64,000 bases of DNA from Streptomyces hygroscopicus subsp. hygroscopicus (GTDB taxonomy: Bacteria; Actinomycetota; Actinomycetes; Streptomycetales; Streptomycetaceae), in contig NZ_BSSM01000003.1 of NCBI RefSeq assembly GCF_030269125.1, forward strand, positions 124,001-188,000, in the 5' to 3' direction. Both the position numbers and the translations under genes were made by a program. Shown here piece by piece: positions 26,004 through 35,988 of the stretch. The notes under the pieces were generated by a model. The model saw only the letters and a program-made list of their open reading frames with translations, did no database searches and was not told the origin of the DNA. Position 1 is the stretch's first letter. Each line of letters starts with the position of its first letter.

Positions 26004-26996
26004 TCAGCCTGGAAACCGGCCAGTCGACCGTAGTTGCCAGCGGCGCTCGGCGTAGGCCAGGTCGTCCCGCCACAGTCGGCCGGCCGCGGCGCGCGCCAGG
26101 GGACGCAGCAGAGGTGCGGCCAAACGTACGGCACCGAATCCGGGGCGGTTCGAGGCTGCGATCACCGCCTCGATGACGGCGGTCCGAGGCCGGCCCGTGT
26201 CGTCCGTGCCAAGGGGCGTGGCATGGGTCTCCACGGTGGAGCCCGCGCCCTCACCCTCGGTGATGTGCATGACGACAGTGCGGGGTTCGGGGGCGGTGAA
26301 GACGGCGCGTACCGGCACGACCAGTGGGCCCGCCACCTTGAAGGACACGTCGACAGTGAGGGAGTCCGGGCCGTCGTCTGAACAGCCGGGTACGTTCACC
26401 ACCGTCAGGTCGACGAAAGAGTAGGGGTGGAACCATGCCCCGTGCCACGGATCGAGCCGGTTGGCCATGATGTCCTCGGGCTCACAGACACCTACGCAGG
26501 TGTGGACGGCTGTCACCGCGCGCCTAGGATCGGGTCGCCGCGGTAGGACCGGTGCGTCCAGCGGCTCCTCGCCGCCTACCGCGTCCAGTCGTGTCCAGAC
26601 GAGCACCCCGTCGTCGTGCACCGGCAGCGGCGACCAGCCTGCGTGCGAGCGGCCGTCCAGGGCCAGCCCGTGCCAGTGGCACACCAACGCGCCGCACCGC
26701 ACCGGGCTGTCGCGCAGCGGTGCCCCCATGTGCGGGCAGGTTCCTGGTCCGCCGACGAGGCGCCCGTCAGGCCCTCGCCACACCACGACCTCCTGCCCCG
26801 CCACGGTCCGCCCCAGCTTGCCGTCACCCCGCAGGGTGCTGGAGGCGCCGACGACGTACCAGTTCCCTGACTCGCGACTCTGGGCCCGCTTCAGCGCGCC
26901 GGCGATCAGCCCAGGCCGCGCCTCGGGCCAGGTGGGCCGCTGATCCTGCCAGGGCACGGCGTGGCGGCGCAGGGACAGCGGTAGGCGGCGGTTCAC
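26004..26996 (-). CDS. crtV: Rieske [2Fe-2S] protein with DUF5914 domain, at the crtV position
   Basis: 330 residues. A Rieske domain (about 46-135) has both ligand motifs, [10 protein letters not shown] and [10 protein letters not shown], so it should bind a [2Fe-2S] cluster. The rest matches DUF5914, a domain found with carotenoid genes in actinobacteria ([34 protein letters not shown]). It lacks a clear non-haem iron oxygenase domain, so a role in a carotenoid redox step is unproved. Published Streptomyces loci place crtV, described as a methylesterase-like gene, here; the symbol is given by position. Its GTG overlaps the crtB stop (GTGA), so it is translated from the crtEIBV operon. Confidence 0.75.
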   Translation of the reverse strand: MNRRLPLSLRRHAVPWQDQRPTWPEARPGLIAGALKRAQSRESGNWYVVGASSTLRGDGKLGRTVAGQEVVVWRGPDGRLVGGPGTCPHMGAPLRDSPVRCGALVCHWHGLALDGRSHAGWSPLPVHDDGVLVWTRLDAVGGEEPLDAPVLPRRPDPRRAVTAVHTCVGVCEPEDIMANRLDPWHGAWFHPYSFVDLTVVNVPGCSDDGPDSLTVDVSFKVAGPLVVPVRAVFTAPEPRTVVMHITEGEGAGSTVETHATPLGTDDTGRPRTAVIEAVIAASNRPGFGAVRLAAPLLRPLARAAAGRLWRDDLAYAERRWQLRSTGRFPG

Positions 26997-28024
26997 GTGA
27001 CCTCCCCAGCGGAGTGGTCGGCCGTCGCCGGTGGGAACGCGGTTGCGGGTAGGGCACGGTTGTACGGGCCGTGTCTGGGTCCGGGTCCGGGTCGCGCGCG
27101 GAAGCGGGCGGCTGTCACCCGGACCAGCCCATCGGCGGCGACCACCGCTCTGCGCCGCCGCTGTACTACCCCGCGCCGGTGCAGCACGGTGTAGCCCTCG
27201 CGGGCAATGGCGTCCAGGATGCCGCCGTACAGGACGGCTGCGGTGCGGATGCAGGGGCGCGACACCGGGTCGAGCAGTTCGACACCGGGCATCGCGGCCC
27301 GGTACACGTTGCGGGTCAATGTCTCGAATTCTCTGAGTGCGGCGGTGATCCGGCGGTCCGTTCGGCGCGTCGCGCGGCTCCAGCTGAGGAGCGCCCGGTC
27401 GACGCCGTGAGCGGCGAGCAGGTCGGTGGGGAGGTAGATGCGCCCGCGGTCGAGGTCCTCGCCGACGTCGCGTAGGAAGTTGGTGAGTTGGAAGGCGACG
27501 CCGAGCGACGCGGCGTAGGGCTCAGCCTCCTTGCACGGCCCGACCGTGCCCAGTACGGGGAGCATCTCGAGCCCGATCACTGCGGCCGACCCGTGCATGT
27601 AGGCGCGCAGGTCGGCGTAGGTGGGGTAGGAGGTCACGACCAGGTCGGAGCGCATCGCGGCCATGAAGTCCTGGAAGTGGGCGGGGTCGATGGCGTAGCG
27701 TCGGGCGGTGTCGGCGAGAGCGTGTACCACCGGCTCGCGGCTGCAACCCTGTCGCAGTCCTTCCTCCAGTTCCTTCTGGAGCCGGGTCAGCGCTCGCGCT
27801 CGCACATCCGCTCCGGCGCCGGAGTGGAGAGAGTCGACGATGTCGTCAGCCCAGCGGGCGAAGCCGTAGAGGGCGTGCACGGCGGATCGGCGCTCCACGG
27901 GCAGCAGCCGTGTGGCCAGGAAGTAGGTCCTGCCGTGTCGAGCGTTCAGGGCGCGGCAGTGCCGGTAGGCGGCGCGCAGCTCCGGATCGTTGATCTTCGC
28001 TGCGTCCAGCTCTCGCTCGGTCAT
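26993..28024 (-). CDS. crtB: phytoene synthase
   Basis: 343 residues, close to the usual 300-340. Both aspartate-rich motifs of squalene/phytoene synthases are visible: [16 protein letters not shown] (first DxxxD, about 59-63) and [18 protein letters not shown] (second, about 190). It condenses two GGPP molecules to phytoene through prephytoene diphosphate. ATG 28024 overlaps the crtI stop (ATGA), and its stop overlaps the crtV start. The C-terminal 40 residues are proline/arginine-rich and variable. Third gene of the leftward operon. Confidence 0.93.
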   Translation of the reverse strand: MTERELDAAKINDPELRAAYRHCRALNARHGRTYFLATRLLPVERRSAVHALYGFARWADDIVDSLHSGAGADVRARALTRLQKELEEGLRQGCSREPVVHALADTARRYAIDPAHFQDFMAAMRSDLVVTSYPTYADLRAYMHGSAAVIGLEMLPVLGTVGPCKEAEPYAASLGVAFQLTNFLRDVGEDLDRGRIYLPTDLLAAHGVDRALLSWSRATRRTDRRITAALREFETLTRNVYRAAMPGVELLDPVSRPCIRTAAVLYGGILDAIAREGYTVLHRRGVVQRRRRAVVAADGLVRVTAARFRARPGPGPRHGPYNRALPATAFPPATADHSAGEVT

Positions 28025-29775
28025 CCTGCCCTGCCTTCGGTCGGGGCGGCCGTGGGGTTCTCTGGCACTTCGGTCTGCCTGGCGGCAGCCTCGGGATCCG
28101 GCCGGGAGACCGACGGCTCATGCACGGTGGTGGCCAGGGTGCGAGATGCCTCGTCCACGCGCGGGACGGCCGGCGGCTTGCGCTCGCCGGCTTCGCACAC
28201 GGATGGGACAGGGCAGCTGGTGGCGGCCGGGGCGCCGGTCCGGTCGGGGAGAGTGACGGTTGCGGAGTGACTCCAGCGGCTGCCGCCGCGTCTGGGTACG
28301 CCCGTGATCCGGGCCGCGGCCAGCTTTCCCGAGAGCAGCACGGTCGGCACGCCAACGCCGGGTGTGGTGCCGCATCCGGCCAGGATCGCGTTGTGGGTGC
28401 CCCGCACCAGGTTGCGCGCCCGGAAGGGCCCGGTCTGCGTGAAGGTGTGAGCGGCCGAGAACGGGGTTCCCGCAGCATGCCCTTGCGCGTGCCAGTCGGC
28501 TGGGGTGACCAGACACTCCTGCTCGATGGCGGCTCCCAGGCCGGCCAGCCCGCGCTGCTCCAGCTCGCCCAGCAGCTTGTCCCGGTAGCGCGGGCCTAGC
28601 TCGGACCAGGCGGCCGCGTCCGGGCCGATGTCGGTGTTGGGACAGGGCGCGAGGATGTAGTGCAGGTGGTGGCCCGGCGGCGCGAGGCGGGGATCGGTGG
28701 CGGTGGGGCGTGTGACGAGCAGCGAGGGGTCGCTCATCAGTCGTCCGGTGCGGGTGATTTCGTCGAACGTGGAGTGCCACGCCGTGCCGAAGAGGATCGT
28801 GTGATGCGCGAGCTGCGGCCAGGTCCGGTCCGTGCCGGCGTGCAGGACGACCGCGGAGGGGGAGTGACGTAGGCGCAGAGGTCTGCGCGGACGCCGTCCG
28901 AGCAGCCGGTACGCGACGGGCAGGTCCGGAGTGAGGACGACCGCGTCGCACGGGATGCGGGCGCTGTCGGTGACGACCGCCGTGATCCGCTCACCCGAGC
29001 GCTCCAGACGAGTCACCCGCTGTCCGAACTGAAGCTCGGCGCCGGCTGCGGCGGCCGCGTCCGCCATCGCACGGGGAAGCGCGTGCATACCGCCCCGCGG
29101 GAAGTACACGCCGGCGACGGTGTCCATGTAGGCGATGACCGCGTAGGCGGCCAGCGCCCGCGCCGGGGGCACACCCGCGTACAGGGCCTGGAAGGAGAAC
29201 ACGCGGCGCAGCCGTTCGTCGCTCAGGAAACGGCCGATCTGCGGGTCCAGGCGGCCGAACCCGCCGAGGGCGGCCAGCCGGGCGAGGTCGGTGGTGAGCA
29301 GGCCGAGCGGTGAGTCGAAGTTGGTGTCGATGAACCGGCGCATTTGAACTCGGTACAGCCGCTGAAGCCACTCGCGCAGGCGACGGTAGCCCGCTGCCTC
29401 GGCCGCCCCGGCGAACCGCTCCACTTCGGCGGCCATCGCGTCCGCGCCGGTGTGCACGTCAAGGCTGCTGCCGTCGGCGAAGCAGGCCCGGTAGGCCGGG
29501 TGCAGGGGGATCAGCTCGACCCGATCGTTCAGATTCTGGCCGACGGCGGCGAACGCCTCGTCGGCCAGGTCGGGCATGGTCAGTACGGTCGGGCCGGTGT
29601 CGATGCGGTATCCGGCCAGGTCGAGGCGCCCGGCCCGGCCGCCGGGCAGCTTTTCACGCTCGACGACGGTGACCTGGCGCCCGGCCCCCAGCAGGTGCAG
29701 CGCTGCCGACAGCCCGGCGAGGCCGGCGCCGACGACTACCACGTGATCGGTGGGACCGGGCAGGGTGCGGGTCAC
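28021..29775 (-). CDS. crtI: phytoene desaturase
   Basis: 584 residues. The FAD-binding start is [20 protein letters not shown], with [10 protein letters not shown]; the C-terminal CrtI signature reads [20 protein letters not shown] near 480. CrtI enzymes take 15-cis-phytoene to lycopene through successive FAD-dependent desaturations. GTG 29775 overlaps the crtE stop (GTGA), and its own stop overlaps the crtB ATG. About 70 residues at the C-terminus are low-complexity ([14 protein letters not shown]) and not part of the conserved fold, so this protein is longer than the usual 500. Confidence 0.93.
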   Translation of the reverse strand: MTRTLPGPTDHVVVVGAGLAGLSAALHLLGAGRQVTVVEREKLPGGRAGRLDLAGYRIDTGPTVLTMPDLADEAFAAVGQNLNDRVELIPLHPAYRACFADGSSLDVHTGADAMAAEVERFAGAAEAAGYRRLREWLQRLYRVQMRRFIDTNFDSPLGLLTTDLARLAALGGFGRLDPQIGRFLSDERLRRVFSFQALYAGVPPARALAAYAVIAYMDTVAGVYFPRGGMHALPRAMADAAAAAGAELQFGQRVTRLERSGERITAVVTDSARIPCDAVVLTPDLPVAYRLLGRRPRRPLRLRHSPSAVVLHAGTDRTWPQLAHHTILFGTAWHSTFDEITRTGRLMSDPSLLVTRPTATDPRLAPPGHHLHYILAPCPNTDIGPDAAAWSELGPRYRDKLLGELEQRGLAGLGAAIEQECLVTPADWHAQGHAAGTPFSAAHTFTQTGPFRARNLVRGTHNAILAGCGTTPGVGVPTVLLSGKLAAARITGVPRRGGSRWSHSATVTLPDRTGAPAATSCPVPSVCEAGERKPPAVPRVDEASRTLATTVHEPSVSRPDPEAAARQTEVPENPTAAPTEGRAG

Positions 29776-31106
29776 TGGTTGTCCCCCGCGCCGTCGTAGG
29801 CAGGAGTTTCGTACCCGCTGTCCCCGGGCTGCAGAGGTACGGCGGCATCCGTGCCCGGCCGCGCGCCGGCCGTGGCGAGCAGCAGACGGCGCAGCGGTGC
29901 TGCGGCCTCCGCGTCGAGCACGGCATCGTCGAAGTACCGCAGTCCCTGTGCGGCGAGTCGGTCGAGCCTGGCCTGCACGGTGGCGCGTGCGCCCGTGGCG
30001 ACCAGTACGTCGCGCACCTCGTCCAGACCCTGCTCGTTGAGGGCCGCGTCACCGAGCCACCGCTCGAGCACGGCCAGCGCGGCGCCGTCGCCGGCGGCCT
30101 CGGCGCGTGCGCGGGCGACGGCGGCCAGGTAGGTGTGCTTGTCCTCCCGGATGTCGCCGCCGCACGTCTTGCCGGTCTCCCGCGGGTCGCCGAAGACGTC
30201 GTCGAGGTCGTCGCGCAGCTGGAACGCCATGCCGACGCAGCGTCCGGCGCCGCACAGCAGGCGAAGCGTCGCATCGTCCGCGCCCGCCACGGTCGCCCCC
30301 AGGGCGAGCGGCCGCTCTACCGAGTACGAAGCGCTCTTGAGGCGGGTGGCGCGCAGCGCGCCCGTCAGGGACCGCGCCACCGTCATCCGGCCCCGTACGT
30401 CCAGATACTGGCCTGCGACCATCTCCGTGCGCAGGTCGCCCCATAGTCGCCGTACCACTGCCCCTGGCCTGGGTGGCAGCGGCGTTTCCGCCACCAGATC
30501 GTCGGCCCACGCCAGTGCCAGGTCACCCGCGAGAACCGCCGCCGACTGCCCGAACCACTCAGCACGCTCGTGCCCTCGCCGGCCGGCGAACCTGCCGGAC
30601 AGATCCGTGTGCAGTGCGGGCCGGCCGCGGCGCAGCGCCGCCCGGTCCATCACGTCGTCCTGGACCAGCGCGCAGGTCTGGAGCAGTTCCAGAGCGGCTC
30701 CGATCCGCAGGGCTGCTCCCGCGGGCATCGGGTCGCGGCCCGCGCAGGCCCGGAACGTCCACCACACCAGCTGGGCGCGCGTGCGCTTGCCGCCCTCCCG
30801 GGTGAAGCGCGTCATCGGTTCGGCCAGTTCTTCGGCGAACCGGGGATCCGCCAGTCGGGCGCGGCGCAGGCGCTCTGCCAGCACATGGTCGAGCATCCGG
30901 CCGACGGCGCCGGGCACGTCCGAGTCGACCGCCCGCACTTCGGCAGGGCCGCCGGGCAGTGGCCCGCTGACCGCCCGCCACGCATCGGTCATGTCGTCTT
31001 CGTCCCGGTCACCGGCCGCCGGCCTGCGCGGAAGTGACGTCACGGGCGCCGTCGCGACCGGCGGCGGCGCCGTCGCGGAGCGGTCCTTCGCGTGGGTGAG
31101 ACGCAT
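29772..31106 (-). CDS. crtE: geranylgeranyl diphosphate synthase
   Basis: 444 residues. It has the two aspartate-rich motifs of polyprenyl synthases: ALVQDDVMDRAALRRGRP (first, about 155) and AFQLRDDLDDVFGD (second, about 305), plus the GGKRTRAQLVW substrate loop near 110. It makes GGPP from FPP/IPP for carotenoid synthesis. ATG 31106 follows GGAAGGAAC and begins just before a variable N-terminus; the frame is open to 31148. First gene of the leftward operon, starting 314 bp from the divergent crtY; the stop overlaps crtI (GTGA). Confidence 0.92.
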   Translation of the reverse strand: MRLTHAKDRSATAPPPVATAPVTSLPRRPAAGDRDEDDMTDAWRAVSGPLPGGPAEVRAVDSDVPGAVGRMLDHVLAERLRRARLADPRFAEELAEPMTRFTREGGKRTRAQLVWWTFRACAGRDPMPAGAALRIGAALELLQTCALVQDDVMDRAALRRGRPALHTDLSGRFAGRRGHERAEWFGQSAAVLAGDLALAWADDLVAETPLPPRPGAVVRRLWGDLRTEMVAGQYLDVRGRMTVARSLTGALRATRLKSASYSVERPLALGATVAGADDATLRLLCGAGRCVGMAFQLRDDLDDVFGDPRETGKTCGGDIREDKHTYLAAVARARAEAAGDGAALAVLERWLGDAALNEQGLDEVRDVLVATGARATVQARLDRLAAQGLRYFDDAVLDAEAAAPLRRLLLATAGARPGTDAAVPLQPGDSGYETPAYDGAGDNQ

Positions 31107-31420
31107 CCCGGTTCCTTCCGTCCTGTCCGATTCCGTCGTTCCCGTCACCCGTCAGTTCCGGCTCGGGCCGTGCGGAAACAGATGTGCCGGCGCCCCACGT
31201 GACCGGGACCGAGGGCGACCGCTCCTCCACCGTGCCGTCTGGGGCGCTCGGTTGCTCGCCGCCAGGGGGTGCGCTTGCATCCATCGGGGTACAAACTGCG
31301 GGATATCAGGTCAGATCATCCAGGAGCGGGCACCGGGCGTGCTCGGCTCGGAGTCCGTCACGCCGTAGGCCCCTCCGCCGGCAGCCGCGTACGGGTCGGA
31401 TCGGATCGAAGGGAGACGCA
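31107..31420. promoter_or_regulatory. divergent crtE/crtY control region
   Basis: 314 bp between the divergent crtE and crtY starts, with no gene inside. In characterised Streptomyces loci this gap holds divergent promoters read by the light-induced LitS sigma factor under LitR; no lit gene is in this window. I could not identify a convincing promoter or operator by eye. A short AT-rich patch at 31288-31320 (ACAAACTGCGGGATATC) is the best promoter-like place. Confidence 0.5.
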
Positions 31421-32704
31421 GTGCCGGATACGGACGTGGCCATCGTGGGTGCGGGCGCTGCCGGGCTGTCGCTGGCCCACCGGCTCGCCGGGAGCGTCGC
31501 CGGCCTGCGCACACCCTCCGCGGTCCTGCTGGACGCGCCGCCCGGCCCGCTGCGGCCACCACCGCGGACCTGGTGTTACTGGACGGCAGGACCTGGACGG
31601 TTCGACGCGGCGGTACGGGACGAGTGGCAGCGGCTCAGGGTTCGCCCGCGCACCGGCGCCCCTATCGAGGGAGACATCGCCCCGCTGTGGTACCGCATGA
31701 TCCGCTCCGACGACTTCGAACGCCTGGTCGCCAGGAGCCTGGCACACACCTCCAACGTGCGGCGCTTGGAAGCGATCGTCGAAGCGGTGGAGGACGTGCC
31801 CGGCGGCGCCCATGTCCATCTCAGAGACTCCCGCGGCCGGGCGCGGGTGCTCAGTGCCCGCTGGGTGTTCGACTCCCGCCCCCTCGGCGAGCTTCCGGCC
31901 GCCCGAACGACCATGCTTCAGTGCTTCCACGGCTGGTTCGTGCGCACCGCCCGCCCGGTTTTCGACCCCGCCGTCGTAGAGCTGATGGACTTCCGCACCC
32001 CGCAGCCCGCCCACGGCCTGTCCTTCGGCTACGTACTGCCGACCGGACCGTGCGAGGCGCTCGTGGAGTACACCGAGTTCTCCCCTGATGCCCTCGCTCC
32101 GGAGCGGCACGAGGTAGCCGTACGGCATTACGCCGACGAGGTGCTGCGGCTCGGCGAACGGCAGGTGCTGGCCACTGAGACCGGCCTCATCCCGATGACC
32201 GACGGGCTCTTCCCCCGGCAGACCGGAGCCTCCGTCTTCCGCATCGGTGCCGGTGGCGGAGCGACCCGCCCCGCCACCGGCTACACCTTTGCCGGACTTC
32301 AGCGCCAGACCAGAGCCATCGCCGACGCCCTGCGCCGCGGACGCCGTCCGGTGCCGCCCCCCGCCCACCGGATGCGCTCGCGTGCCATGGACGCCGTCCT
32401 GTTGCGCGCCCTGGACAGCGGCCGGGCCGACGGCCCGGAGCTGTTCAGCCGCCTGTTCACCCACGTGCCCATGGCACGGCTGCTGCGCTTCCTCGACGGA
32501 GACACCCGCCTGCACGAGGACGTGTCCATCGGCCTGTGTACGCCGGCCCGGCCGATGTTGCGCTCCGCCCTGGAGCTGCTCGGTCTTCCCCGCCGCCCCT
32601 TCGACCTGGCCACGCCCTCGCGCCCGCCGACGCCTCCCGCCACTGCGCCGCCGCCCGCGCCGGACGCATCCGCCCCGCACCTCCCCCCGACGGAGACCCC
32701 ATGA
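31421..32704 (+). CDS. crtY: lycopene beta-cyclase (CrtY type)
   Basis: 427 residues. The N-terminal dinucleotide motif is DVAIVGAGAAGLSLAHRLAG; the cyclase family region near 280 reads GGGATRPATGYTFAGLQRQ, matching the ATG(Y/F)-type signature of lycopene cyclases. It converts both ends of lycopene to beta rings. GTG 31421 has GGGAG 5 bases upstream and is correctly placed before the dinucleotide motif. The stop overlaps the crtT ATG (ATGA). The C-terminal 30 residues are proline-rich. First gene of the rightward operon. Confidence 0.92.
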   Translation: MPDTDVAIVGAGAAGLSLAHRLAGSVAGLRTPSAVLLDAPPGPLRPPPRTWCYWTAGPGRFDAAVRDEWQRLRVRPRTGAPIEGDIAPLWYRMIRSDDFERLVARSLAHTSNVRRLEAIVEAVEDVPGGAHVHLRDSRGRARVLSARWVFDSRPLGELPAARTTMLQCFHGWFVRTARPVFDPAVVELMDFRTPQPAHGLSFGYVLPTGPCEALVEYTEFSPDALAPERHEVAVRHYADEVLRLGERQVLATETGLIPMTDGLFPRQTGASVFRIGAGGGATRPATGYTFAGLQRQTRAIADALRRGRRPVPPPAHRMRSRAMDAVLLRALDSGRADGPELFSRLFTHVPMARLLRFLDGDTRLHEDVSIGLCTPARPMLRSALELLGLPRRPFDLATPSRPPTPPATAPPPAPDASAPHLPPTETP

Positions 32705-33429
32705 CGCAGCTGCGCGACGATCACCTCGCCGCCGCTTTCGATCACGCCTCCCGCACGTACGACACGCTCGTGGCCGCCAACCCCGGTTACCACGCCCACC
32801 TGCGCCGCTCGGTGCGCCGACTCGGCCTGCCCGGAGCCGGCCAGGGACTGCGCCTGCTCGACCTCGGCTGCGGCACCGGCGCCTCCACCGCCGCGTTGCG
32901 CTCCGTCCTGCCCGCCGCCCGCATCACAGCCGTGGACGCCTCGGCCGGCATGCTCCGGCGAGCCGCGGCCAAGCCGTGGGCGGACGGGGTGACCTTCGTC
33001 CACTCCCCTGCCGAGCAGCTGCCCCAAGCGGGGGTGCGTGGCCCCTTCGACGCGGTACTGGCCGCCTACCTCTTCCGCAACGTCACCGATCCCGACGCTG
33101 TCCTCGCCACCGTTCGCGAGCTGCTGCGGCCGGGCGGCCGACTCGCCGTGCACGAGTACACCCTGAGCGGGCGGCACGCCGACCGCGCGGTGTGGACGCT
33201 GGTGTGCAGAGGTCTCGTACAACCTGTCGCGACCCTGCTGGGGGACGGCCCGCTGTACCGGCACCTGTGGCGCAGCGTGCTGGACTTCGACACCGCCTCG
33301 TGTTTCGCGCGGCGGCTCGACGCGGCCGGCTTCGACAAGGTCCGCTCCCTGCCTCTGCCGGGCTGGCAGACGGGCATCACTCACACCTTCCTCGCCCGCC
33401 GAGCACACGACCACGGGCGAAACGCATGA
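32701..33429 (+). CDS. crtT: SAM-dependent methyltransferase of carotenoid locus
   Basis: 242 residues. The methyltransferase motif I is LLDLGCGTGASTAALRS near residue 56, with ITAVDASAGMLRRA and a UbiE-like region AAYLFRNVTDPDAVLATVRE. It is the crtT homologue by sequence type and exact position between crtY and crtU. The role of CrtT in isorenieratene synthesis is not settled; a ubiE/menaquinone-type methyltransferase ancestry is likely. Overlapped by four bases at both ends (ATGA), so translation is coupled along the operon. Confidence 0.85.
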   Translation: MTQLRDDHLAAAFDHASRTYDTLVAANPGYHAHLRRSVRRLGLPGAGQGLRLLDLGCGTGASTAALRSVLPAARITAVDASAGMLRRAAAKPWADGVTFVHSPAEQLPQAGVRGPFDAVLAAYLFRNVTDPDAVLATVRELLRPGGRLAVHEYTLSGRHADRAVWTLVCRGLVQPVATLLGDGPLYRHLWRSVLDFDTASCFARRLDAAGFDKVRSLPLPGWQTGITHTFLARRAHDHGRNA

Positions 33430-35003
33430 GGTCGCCGCGACAGGGCGCCGCGCGCCGGGGACGCGACCGGCGGGCACGCATGCTGCCCGCCCCGTCCGGA
33501 GCCCCCCGGGTGCAGGGCACCCCACCGTCGGTGGCGGTGGTCGGCGCCGGCATCGCCGGCCTGGCCGCCGCCACCGTGCTCGCCGAGCGCGGGGTGTCCG
33601 TCACCCTGTACGAGAAGCGGCCGTACCTCGGCGGCCGAGTCGGCGGATGGCCGACCGAACTGCGCGACGGCACCACGGTCAGCATGAGCCGCGGCTTCCA
33701 CGCCTTCTTCCGCCAGTACTACAACCTGCGCGGACTCCTGCGCCGCACCGACCCCGGCCTTCAGCGGCTCACCGGTCTTCCCGACTACCCGCTGCTCCAC
33801 GCCGACGGCCTGCACGACAGTTTCCGGTACGTCCCGCGTACCCCGCCGCTCAGCGCGCTCGGTTTCGTCGCGCTCAGCCCCTCCTTCCGGCTCGCCGACC
33901 TGCGTGCCATGAACCCTCTGGCGGCCCTCCCGCTGCTCGACGTGCGGGTGCCGCAGGTGTACGACCGCCTGGACGGCATCAGCGCGCACGACTTCCTGGA
34001 CGCCGTGTGTTTCCCCGCCAGCGCCCGGCACCTGGCCTTCGAAGTGTTCTCCCGGAGCTTCTTCGCCGACCCGTGGCACTTGTCCGCGGCCGAGATGGCG
34101 CTGATGTTCCACATCTACTTCCTCGGCTCCGCCGAAGGGCTGCTCTTCGACGTACCCAGCGCCCCTTTCGCGGCCGCCTTGTGGGACCCGCTCGCCGGCT
34201 ACCTCACCCGTCACCACACGGAGGTGCGCACCGGCATGGCCGTCGAGCACATCGCGCCCACCCCGGACGGCGGTTTCGTTGTCGCTTCCGAACGGGAGGA
34301 GCGCCCCTACGGCGGAGTCGTCCTTGCTCTGGACAGCGCGGGGCTGCGCTCGCTGGTCGAACACTGCGGGCAGCTGGGCGACGCGCCCTGGCGTGAGCGG
34401 ATCGGGCGACTGCGCACCGCTCCGCCGTTCCTGGTCAGCCGCCTGTGGTTGGACCGTCCGGTCGCATCCGATCGGCCCGGCTTCCTCGGTACCAGCGGCT
34501 TCGGCACCCTCGACAACATCAGCGTGCTGGAACGCTATGAGGACGAGGCGGCCCGCTGGAGAGCGCGCACCGGAGGTTCCGTCGTCGAACTGCACGCCTA
34601 CGCCCTGCCGCCCGGAGCCGTCCGGGAGGTCGAGCAGAAGCGCCTGCTCGGCCAACTCCACCAGGTGTATCCGGAGACCGGCACGGCCACGGTCCTGAAC
34701 ACCCGCCACGAATGGCATGCGGACTGCCCCCTCTTCCCGGTGGGCGGCTACCGCGACCGGCCCACCGTCCGCACTCCGCACCCGCGGCTGGTCATGGCCG
34801 GCGACCTGGTCCGCACCGACCTGCCCGTGGCACTCATGGAACGAGCAGCCACCACCGGCTTCCTCGCGGCCAACGCCCTGCTGGAACAATGGGAGGTACG
34901 GGGCCAGACGCTGTGGACGGTACCGGACCGCGGTCGCAACGCGGTGTTGAGGGCCCTGGCCGCACGGGAGTTCACGCCCACCATCCGCAGACACTCGGAC
35001 TGA
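33426..35003 (+). CDS. crtU: beta-carotene desaturase/methyltransferase (isorenieratene synthase)
   Basis: 525 residues. The FAD motif reads VAVVGAGIAGLAAATVLAER, then LYEKRPYLGGRVGGW; conserved internal blocks include MSRGFHAFFRQYYNLRGLLR and FEVFSRSFFADPWHLSAAEM; the C-terminal flavin block reads LVMAGDLVRTDLPVALMERA. CrtU desaturates beta rings and moves a methyl group to give aromatic phi end groups, so the pathway product is predicted to be isorenieratene. It overlaps the crtT stop (ATGA). Last gene of the operon; the next structure is an inverted-repeat cassette 98 bp downstream. Confidence 0.92.
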   Translation: MRSPRQGAARRGRDRRARMLPAPSGAPRVQGTPPSVAVVGAGIAGLAAATVLAERGVSVTLYEKRPYLGGRVGGWPTELRDGTTVSMSRGFHAFFRQYYNLRGLLRRTDPGLQRLTGLPDYPLLHADGLHDSFRYVPRTPPLSALGFVALSPSFRLADLRAMNPLAALPLLDVRVPQVYDRLDGISAHDFLDAVCFPASARHLAFEVFSRSFFADPWHLSAAEMALMFHIYFLGSAEGLLFDVPSAPFAAALWDPLAGYLTRHHTEVRTGMAVEHIAPTPDGGFVVASEREERPYGGVVLALDSAGLRSLVEHCGQLGDAPWRERIGRLRTAPPFLVSRLWLDRPVASDRPGFLGTSGFGTLDNISVLERYEDEAARWRARTGGSVVELHAYALPPGAVREVEQKRLLGQLHQVYPETGTATVLNTRHEWHADCPLFPVGGYRDRPTVRTPHPRLVMAGDLVRTDLPVALMERAATTGFLAANALLEQWEVRGQTLWTVPDRGRNAVLRALAAREFTPTIRRHSD

Positions 35004-35350
35004 GGCAGCTCCGCTCCGCAGGATGCATCTCCCGTCAGCGCGGCGGACCACGGCGTTGTGCGAGGCTGGCATCGCCTGACCGGCAAGCGCAGCAGTGCAG
35101 TGAGCCTTCGCCAACTTGAAGTCGCAGGTCAGAGGGCTGGTGTGACGGTCTTCCGGGGTACTCGCGCTGGTCGTGGGCGGCAGGAGCCTCGTGGACAGTT
35201 CAGATGCCTCGGATCAGCAGTGGATTTCGCCAGGTCCGCTGAGACGACGAGGTGGCGCGCAGGACCCGGGAGTGTTGGCGAGAGGCAGTGATCAGCTGCC
35301 CCTCCAGCCCGCCGGGCCGGTCTCGTCAGCGACCCCGAGCTTGTCGAATA

Positions 35351-35381
35351 TCGATATGCTCCTCTATCTTGGGCATATCGA
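35351..35381. promoter_or_regulatory. inverted repeat operator upstream of DUF2975 gene
   Basis: TCGATATGC (35351-35359) and GCATATCGA (35373-35381) are perfect 9-bp arms around a 13-base spacer, with further ATATCGA/GTCGATA half-copies beside them. This AT-rich patch lies 22 bp before the DUF2975 start and stands out in GC-rich DNA. It probably holds the promoter and the binding site of the cassette's own XRE protein. Confidence 0.6.
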
Positions 35382-35403
35382 AAGTCGATAGGTGGGGGAT
35401 GTA

Positions 35404-35988
35404 ATGAACACGCGACTCACGAGGACCCTGGCCTCGGTGACCTTTCTGCTGGCGTTCCTCTGCGGGGTCGCCTTCATCGGCACAGGAGTCACGCACATGC
35501 TCGATGACGGGGCGGTCTGCGTGCAGACGGACTTCTGGCACAACGCCTCACTGGCGGATCCACTGCCGGTGGGCACGGGCGTGAAGGTGTCCAGCAGTGC
35601 CACGCGCCTGTGCCAGGACAGTCCCTCCGTGGGTCAGCGCGCCGCCGACCTCGGGGGCAAACTGCCCTGGCTGCTGTTCGGTGCGCTCGCGCTGCTGCTC
35701 TTCTCCCGGCTACTCAAGGCAGTCTTGCTGCAGGGGCCGTTCACCGAGGCGGTGGCACACCGACTCTCCGTTCTCGGCTGGTTCGTCACCGCGGGCACGC
35801 CGCTGGCCGGCCTCATCGTCGGCTGGTCCGAGTCCTGGCTCGTCGGGAGCATGGCGCCGATCGTGGGTTCCGGGCCGACGGTCTCCGGGCCGCTCGTGCT
35901 CGTCCTCGCCGGCCTCGCCGCAGTGATCATGGGGAAGATCATGCGCGAAGGCGTACGCATGCGAGAGGACCTCGAAGGAACCATCTGA
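35404..35988 (+). CDS. DUF2975 membrane protein
   Basis: 194 residues with four predicted membrane spans: LASVTFLLAFLCGVAFIGTG (about 9-28), LPWLLFGALALLLFSRLL (about 84-101), LSVLGWFVTAGTPLAGLIVG (about 121-140) and GPLVLVLAGLAAVIMGKIM. Between spans 1 and 2 is an extracellular loop with two cysteines. This is the DUF2975 layout. DUF2975 genes are commonly paired with a small YozG-like XRE gene, as here; the function of the pair is not known. ATG 35404 is preceded by GGTGGGGG. The stop overlaps the ATG of the XRE gene (TGATG), so the two are coupled. Confidence 0.85.
   Translation: MNTRLTRTLASVTFLLAFLCGVAFIGTGVTHMLDDGAVCVQTDFWHNASLADPLPVGTGVKVSSSATRLCQDSPSVGQRAADLGGKLPWLLFGALALLLFSRLLKAVLLQGPFTEAVAHRLSVLGWFVTAGTPLAGLIVGWSESWLVGSMAPIVGSGPTVSGPLVLVLAGLAAVIMGKIMREGVRMREDLEGTI

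Noticed and set aside
31107..31420. A LitS-type promoter between crtE and crtY
   Set aside because: Expected from related loci, but I could not match a -35/-10 pair by eye, so only the region is listed.
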